DNA of 9,469 nucleotides from Alphaproteobacteria bacterium (lineage in GTDB: Bacteria; Pseudomonadota; Alphaproteobacteria; ATCC43930; CGMCC-115725), in assembly GCA_030040495.1 (NCBI GenBank), contig JASHTP010000492.1, positions 1 through 9,469 of the forward strand, given 5' to 3'. Shown here piece after piece: positions 6,210-9,469 of this stretch. The stretch's first letter is position 1, and every line of letters begins with the position of its first letter. A program made the position numbers and the translations under genes. Under the pieces are notes generated by a model. That model made no database searches, was not told where the DNA came from, and was given only the letters and a program-made list of their open reading frames with translations.

Positions 6210-6998
6210 ATGACAGCGGGAACGGATGCGCCGCTGCGCCTCGAGGAGGACGCGGTCGATGTCTGGCTCACCTCGCTCGCTGCGGTCGACGACGACCGGC
6301 TCATGGGTTATGCGCCGCTGCTGAGCGAAGCGGAGCGCATCCGCTGGCGGCGCTTCCTGGTGCGCGACGCCGCCGACCAGTACCTTGTCGGCCGGGCGCT
6401 GCTGCGCACCACCTTGTCGCGCTATGCCCCGGTGCCCGCAAAGGCCTGGGTATTCACGACCAACGCCTATGGCTGCCCCTATGTCTCGGAGCCAGCGTCG
6501 TTCCGTGCGCTGCGTTTCAACCTGTCCCACACCGCGGGGCTCGTCGCCTGCGCCGTCACCAGCGGCGGCGAAGTCGGCATCGATGTCGAGAACACGGCAC
6601 GGCAGGTCGATCCGCTCGAGCTGGCGCCGACCGTGTTCGCCAGGCCCGAGATCGAACAGGTCGCGGCGACGCCGCAAACGGACCGGCGCGCACTCTTCTT
6701 TGCCTACTGGACGCTCAAGGAGGCTTACATCAAGGCGCGCGGCCTGGGCGTTTCGCTGGCGCTCGACGGCTTCTGGTTCGACCTAGACGGCGCGGTTCCC
6801 CGCATCCATTTCGCCGCCGGCTGCCCCGACTGGCCGGAGCGCTGGCATTTCGGCCGCTGGCAGCCGACGCCGAGCCACGCCCTCGCCCTCGCGGTGGCGA
6901 CGCCGTCGCAGCGCGCGCCGCGCATTCGCCTGCGCTGGGTGACGCCGGACGAGCCCGGCGGCGACCGGGCGACGGCCGGCCAGATCATCGCGCCGTGA
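6210..6998 (+). CDS. Sfp-type 4'-phosphopantetheinyl transferase
   Basis: A 262-residue protein with the ordered Sfp/Gsp motifs: FNLSHTAGLVACAV (103-116), GEVGIDVE (120-127, with D125 and E127 as Mg ligands), and the diagnostic W-x2-KEA-x2-K block (W167 to K175, within FFAYWTLKEAYIKARGLG). An N-terminal RIRWRRFLVRDAADQYLVGRA segment (43-63) matches the usual CoA-contact half. The enzyme moves phosphopantetheine from CoA to a serine of a carrier protein, such as an acyl or peptidyl carrier domain or a carboxylic acid reductase. No carrier-domain protein is encoded in this window, so its client lies elsewhere. It starts 18 bp after the lyase stop and may be co-transcribed, but PPTases are often placed independently of their clients. 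The ribosome site is weak (GCGCCGGC before the ATG at 6210). The proline/arginine-rich tail after about residue 232 is not needed for the fold. Confidence 0.92.
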   Translation: MTAGTDAPLRLEEDAVDVWLTSLAAVDDDRLMGYAPLLSEAERIRWRRFLVRDAADQYLVGRALLRTTLSRYAPVPAKAWVFTTNAYGCPYVSEPASFRALRFNLSHTAGLVACAVTSGGEVGIDVENTARQVDPLELAPTVFARPEIEQVAATPQTDRRALFFAYWTLKEAYIKARGLGVSLALDGFWFDLDGAVPRIHFAAGCPDWPERWHFGRWQPTPSHALALAVATPSQRAPRIRLRWVTPDEPGGDRATAGQIIAP

Positions 6999-7048
6999 CC
7001 GCAGCGGCGCGGCGAAGGTGACGGCGGCGAGGACGGAGGAAAGCGCCC

Positions 7049-7441
7049 ATGAAAGTCGCCCGCAGCCTCGCCTGCGCCGTCGCATTGCTCGCCTGGTCGA
7101 TGATGCCCGCGCACGGCTTCGTCTACCGGACGGCGCACGGCCTCTACCGGGATTGCGCCGCCGGCACCAGCGAACACAGCGCGGCGGCGCAGCAGAGCTA
7201 TCAGCGGTGCGCCGACTACATCCGTCGGATCTTCAACAACTGGAATCTGAACCAGGACAACGGCGTCTGTTCCCGCTACTACGGCGACGAGCTGCCCAAG
7301 GCCTATGTCGACTATTGGCGGGTCAAAGGATTGGGCTTCCTGTCCGGCACCTTCATCTCGGCCGAGACATCGGTGAACCAATTTCTCGACAGCGAGAAAC
7401 AGCCCTGCCCGACGCCCGATCTCATGACCAACCCGCCGTGA
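7049..7441 (+). CDS. Small secreted four-cysteine protein, possibly Rap1a/Tai-like
   Basis: A 130-residue protein with a clear signal peptide (MKVARSLACAVALLAWSMMP AHG; likely cleavage after residue 23). The mature part has four cysteines (C36, C54, C74, C120), consistent with two disulfides. The layout GLYRDC, then a helix with QRCADYIRRIF, then a short VC segment, a helix DELPKAYVDYW, and a final CP near the C-terminus recalls the Rap1a/Tai fold. That fold is known from immunity proteins of type VI amidase effectors and also occurs in many uncharacterised periplasmic proteins. The resemblance is by eye only and no effector gene is adjacent, so an immunity role should not be assumed. GGAGGA at 7035-7040 lies eight bases before the ATG. 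The gene follows the PPTase by 50 bp. The stop TGA overlaps a GTG (GTGA) that opens a doubtful small frame. Confidence 0.8.
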   Translation: MKVARSLACAVALLAWSMMPAHGFVYRTAHGLYRDCAAGTSEHSAAAQQSYQRCADYIRRIFNNWNLNQDNGVCSRYYGDELPKAYVDYWRVKGLGFLSGTFISAETSVNQFLDSEKQPCPTPDLMTNPP

Positions 7442-7698
7442 CGGATCGCGACGGCGAAGCCGCCCGGCCCGAGGAGGCTTTATCCGAGCTGGCGGAGACA
7501 ATGCGCGATCCACCGCGCCGTGACCTTCTCGGCCGGGCGATTCTGGGCGAGCCGGTCGCGCGCGCAGCCGGCCGGACCTGGCCGGTTCCGGGCTCGCGGC
7601 GTTCAGGCGCCAGGATTATGCGGCAGGAACACCGCCGCCGCGACGGCGCAGGTCCACCCGCCGCCAACCTTGGCCTGCGTGGCGGCGGTAATCGATAG
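7438..7698 (+). CDS. Doubtful small hypothetical frame overlapping the stop of the secreted protein
   Basis: A GTG at 7438 shares bases with the TGA of the preceding gene and opens 86 codons ending at TAG 7696-7698. The first half (for example LSELAETMRDPPRRDLLGRA) has coding-like composition and could form a helix. The second half overlaps the 3' end of the convergent arginine decarboxylase by 96 bases and becomes Arg/Gly-rich, as expected of a shadow frame. An internal ATG at 7501 is also possible. I recognise no family. Apart from this frame, the 161 bp between the two convergent genes holds only a GC hairpin (CCGGCC at 7568-7573 against GGCCGG at 7580-7585) that may be a weak terminator. 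Confidence 0.2.
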   Translation: MTDRDGEAARPEEALSELAETMRDPPRRDLLGRAILGEPVARAAGRTWPVPGSRRSGARIMRQEHRRRDGAGPPAANLGLRGGGNR

Positions 7699-8160
7699 GC
7701 TGTCGATGATGAGCTGGCTGTGCTCGTAGAGCTTCTTGCGCTCGTTCCAAGCCGCGTCAGGGTCGAAATCGACGCCGAGCGTCGAGGCGAGCATGGTCGC
7801 GGCCAAATCTTCCGCGTAGTCTCCGCTTTCCTGTCCGGTCATGCCGAAGCCGTGATGCTCGGAGATGTACCCGTACATCTCGGGATCGGCCGGTCGCGCG
7901 AGGCCGACGCTGGCATGGATGAGGCGCCCCGCCTCGTCCGCCTCGGCACGGGCCAGGACGCAGAACGTGATCTCGCCGGGCCGCAGGCCGCGCACGCCGA
8001 CCTCGCGCGGGACGAGCTCGCAATGCGGCGGCAAGATCGACGATACCGTCACCAGGTTCTGCTGCTCGATGTCGGCCTCGCGGAGCGCGAACTCGAACGC
8101 GGTGAGGCGATGACGATGGACGCCGACGCCACTGGTGAGGAACATGCTCGTCGGAACCAA
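7603..8160 (-). CDS. Pyruvoyl-dependent arginine decarboxylase (PvlArgDC)
   Basis: This enzyme decarboxylates L-arginine to agmatine using a pyruvoyl group made by self-cleavage. With the start chosen here the product is 185 residues. It begins MVPTSMFLTSGVGVHRHRLT, the family's usual N-terminal block, and carries NLVTVSSILPP (35-45), whose S40-S41 bond is the expected self-cleavage site producing a beta chain and a pyruvoyl-capped alpha chain. YISEHHGFG (98-106) supplies E101, matching the catalytic glutamate of archaeal and chlamydial enzymes. The frame is open to a TTG at 8190, but the internal TTG at 8160 is preferred: AGGAG (complement of 8169-8173) lies eight bases upstream and the product then starts exactly where relatives do. 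It is divergent from the agmatinase gene, so the pair gives arginine to agmatine to putrescine. An N-terminally extended form starting at the TTG at 8190 cannot be excluded. Confidence 0.93.
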   Translation of the reverse strand: MVPTSMFLTSGVGVHRHRLTAFEFALREADIEQQNLVTVSSILPPHCELVPREVGVRGLRPGEITFCVLARAEADEAGRLIHASVGLARPADPEMYGYISEHHGFGMTGQESGDYAEDLAATMLASTLGVDFDPDAAWNERKKLYEHSQLIIDSLSITAATQAKVGGGWTCAVAAAVFLPHNPGA

Positions 8161-8168
8161 GCTCACCT

Positions 8169-8173
8169 CTCCT
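8169..8173 (-). promoter_or_regulatory. Shine-Dalgarno that selects a TTG start for arginine decarboxylase
   Basis: On the minus strand AGGAG (complement of 8169-8173) is eight bases from TTG at 8160-8158. It is only two bases from an in-frame GTG at 8166 and 20 bases from the in-frame ATG at 8145, so the TTG is the best-placed start. Confidence 0.6.
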
Positions 8174-8285
8174 CTCGCCCAGACGGGCAAGTCGAGCCCG
8201 CCCTTGGTCAGTCATAGCGAATGTTCGTTGCATTCCGGCGACGACAGGAAGCGCGCCGCGAACGCTCGACGCCGCGCGATTGGCT

Positions 8286-8316
8286 TTGACAGACGCCGAA
8301 GCCGATCTGTTACCAT
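8286..8316 (+). promoter_or_regulatory. Likely sigma-70 promoter of the agmatinase gene
   Basis: A perfect -35 box TTGACA occupies 8286-8291. A weaker -10 follows, either TGTTAC at 8308-8313 (16-base spacer) or TACCAT at 8311-8316 (19-base spacer). Transcription would begin about 20 bases before the ATG at 8344. The rest of the 183 bp divergent region (8161-8343) must hold the decarboxylase promoter, for which I see no clear consensus. Confidence 0.5.
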
Positions 8317-8343
8317 GCCGCGCTCCGAGAAGGACCCCGGCCG

Positions 8344-9228
8344 ATGGGCTCGACACCCACCTATGCGCTCCCGCCGACATTTCTCGGCGTGACGCGCGCG
8401 GACAAGGGCGCCGCCTATTGTGTCGCCGGAGCGCCCTTCGACATCGGCACGACCTTCCGCAGCGGGGCGCGCTTCGGTCCGCAGGCGATCCGCCTGGCCA
8501 GCCGCATGCTCGTCGACGGCGATCATCCGACGCGCTGGGTGGATCCGGCAAGGCTCGAGCTCGCCGATATCGGCAATTTTTCGCTCGCGCTCGGCGACAT
8601 CCCCGTCAGCCTCGCCATGCTCGAAGCTCAGGCCGCGGAGATCGCGCACCTGGTGACGCTCGGCGGCGATCACTCGATAACGCTCGCGCTGCTCCGTGCG
8701 CTCGCGCGCGCGCGCGGACCGGTGGGGCTGGTGCATTTCGACGCCCATGTCGATACCTGGCCGGACAGCTTCGGCGCCCGCTACGGTCATGCCTCGGTCT
8801 TTTACAACGCGATCGAAGAGGGCCTGGTCGACCCGAGGCGCATGGTGCAGGTGGGAATCCGCTCGCCGGTGCCGAAGCCGGTCCATGACTGGGTGTCGGG
8901 CAAAGGCGTCACCATCCTGTCGGCGCAAGCCGTGCACCAGGCCGGAACCGCGTCGACGGCGGCGGCGATCCGCGCGGTGATCGGCGATGCCCCGGCCTAT
9001 CTGAGCTTCGACATCGACGCGCTCGATCCCGCTTTCGCGCCGGGCACGGGAACGCCGGAGATCGGCGGGCTCGCGACCTGGCAGGCCCAGGCGATCCTGC
9101 GCGCGCTTCACGGGATCCGCTTTCGCGGCATGGACGTGGTCGAGGTGGCGCCGCCCTACGACGTGGCCGAGATCACGGCGCTCGCAGCCGCGACCATGGC
9201 CTGGGAATATTTGAGCCTCGTCGCTTAG
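8344..9228 (+). CDS. speB: Agmatinase / ureohydrolase family enzyme
   Basis: A 294-residue member of the arginase/agmatinase family, which hydrolyses a guanidino group with a dinuclear manganese centre. The metal ligands are all present: H110 (LGGDHSIT), D133, H135 and D137 (FDAHVDTW), and D223 and D225 (SFDIDALDPAFAPGTGTPE, 221-239). An N-terminal GAPFDIGTTFRSGARFGP (29-46) is typical of agmatinases. Agmatine is the best-supported substrate because the divergent neighbour makes agmatine from arginine, giving putrescine and urea. Related enzymes acting on guanidinobutyrate or guanidinopropionate look alike, so specificity remains an inference. The ATG at 8344 follows GAGAAGGA at 8327-8334 by nine bases. 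A strong hairpin 46 bp past the stop ends the transcript. Confidence 0.92.
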   Translation: MGSTPTYALPPTFLGVTRADKGAAYCVAGAPFDIGTTFRSGARFGPQAIRLASRMLVDGDHPTRWVDPARLELADIGNFSLALGDIPVSLAMLEAQAAEIAHLVTLGGDHSITLALLRALARARGPVGLVHFDAHVDTWPDSFGARYGHASVFYNAIEEGLVDPRRMVQVGIRSPVPKPVHDWVSGKGVTILSAQAVHQAGTASTAAAIRAVIGDAPAYLSFDIDALDPAFAPGTGTPEIGGLATWQAQAILRALHGIRFRGMDVVEVAPPYDVAEITALAAATMAWEYLSLVA

Positions 9229-9274
9229 CCTTGCGTCCGACGAAGCCCGCAAGTGCATGTCGGTTGCGGGGGCG

Positions 9275-9309
9275 CAAAACTCTCCGGCGATGGCGGCCGG
9301 AGAGTTTTG
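9275..9309. terminator. Bidirectional intrinsic terminator between agmatinase and tRNA-fMet
   Basis: Bases 9275-9287 (CAAAACTCTCCGG) are perfectly complementary to 9297-9309 (CCGGAGAGTTTTG), and 9288 pairs with 9296, giving a 14 bp stem with a seven-base loop. The four As at the left foot and four Ts at the right foot give a U tract in transcripts of either strand. It can therefore stop agmatinase transcription from the left and tRNA-fMet transcription from the right, where it begins seven bases past the tRNA 3' end. Confidence 0.85.
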
Positions 9310-9316
9310 GGATGGT

Positions 9317-9393
<77 letters not shown>

Positions 9394-9469
9394 GTATCGG
9401 TTGACGGCGGACAGGGATCGGATGTGGGAGCGGGAGGGAGTTTTGCGAACGCTGCTGCCTGTCGAGTGC

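Noticed and set aside
5265..6677. Minus-strand open frame of 470 residues opposite the lyase and PPTase genes.
   Set aside because: Low-complexity antisense shadow; both plus-strand genes have complete catalytic motifs.
8212..9258. Minus-strand open frame of 348 residues opposite agmatinase.
   Set aside because: Agmatinase metal ligands on the plus strand are all intact, and the antisense product is Arg/His/Asp-rich without a fold.

Overview
The window is GC-rich throughout (by eye about two thirds G+C, strongly GC-biased third positions). Densely packed genes with short gaps, coupled GTGA stop/start overlaps and an initiator tRNA of proteobacterial type suggest an alphaproteobacterium, perhaps a soil or aquatic Rhodospirillales/Hyphomicrobiales relative. 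No species can be named from sequence alone. I see no insertion sequence, phage gene, CRISPR array or integration scar.

Left region (1-2520): the last 26 residues of a DUF2282 (bufferin BufA1-type) protein enter from the left edge. They are followed by three co-directional genes: a stand-alone DUF697 membrane-associated protein, an orphan ParA-type ATPase without a ParB partner, and a secreted helical protein of unknown function that overlaps the ParA stop codon. A stem-loop after the third gene probably ends this unit.

Central region (2622-6998): five co-directional genes follow closely. They encode a ferritin-like diiron carboxylate protein, a thiolase-fold protein lacking the usual catalytic cysteine, a DUF35 zinc-ribbon/OB-fold partner, an isocitrate lyase/PEP mutase superfamily lyase with an intact catalytic loop, and an Sfp-type 4'-phosphopantetheinyl transferase. 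The thiolase/DUF35 pair is a recognised arrangement for CoA-thioester chemistry (thiolases and Ltp2/ChsH2-type aldolases). Together with an oxidative diiron protein and a carbon-carbon lyase it looks like a small acyl-CoA or keto-acid pathway whose substrate cannot be read from the sequence. A small secreted four-cysteine protein (7049-7441), possibly Rap1a/Tai-like, follows.

Right region (7603-9469): a pyruvoyl-dependent arginine decarboxylase on the minus strand and an agmatinase on the plus strand diverge from a 183 bp intergenic region. Together they encode the two steps arginine to agmatine to putrescine. The agmatinase converges on an initiator tRNA-fMet gene on the minus strand, and one long symmetric hairpin with flanking A and T tracts can terminate both. 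In alphaproteobacteria tRNA-fMet often closes the rRNA operon, so an rrn operon may lie just beyond the right edge.

The least conventional parts are the central diiron/thiolase-like/DUF35/lyase/PPTase group and the DUF697-ParA-secreted protein trio. Both are assembled from recognisable families, and neither matches a named system that I know.
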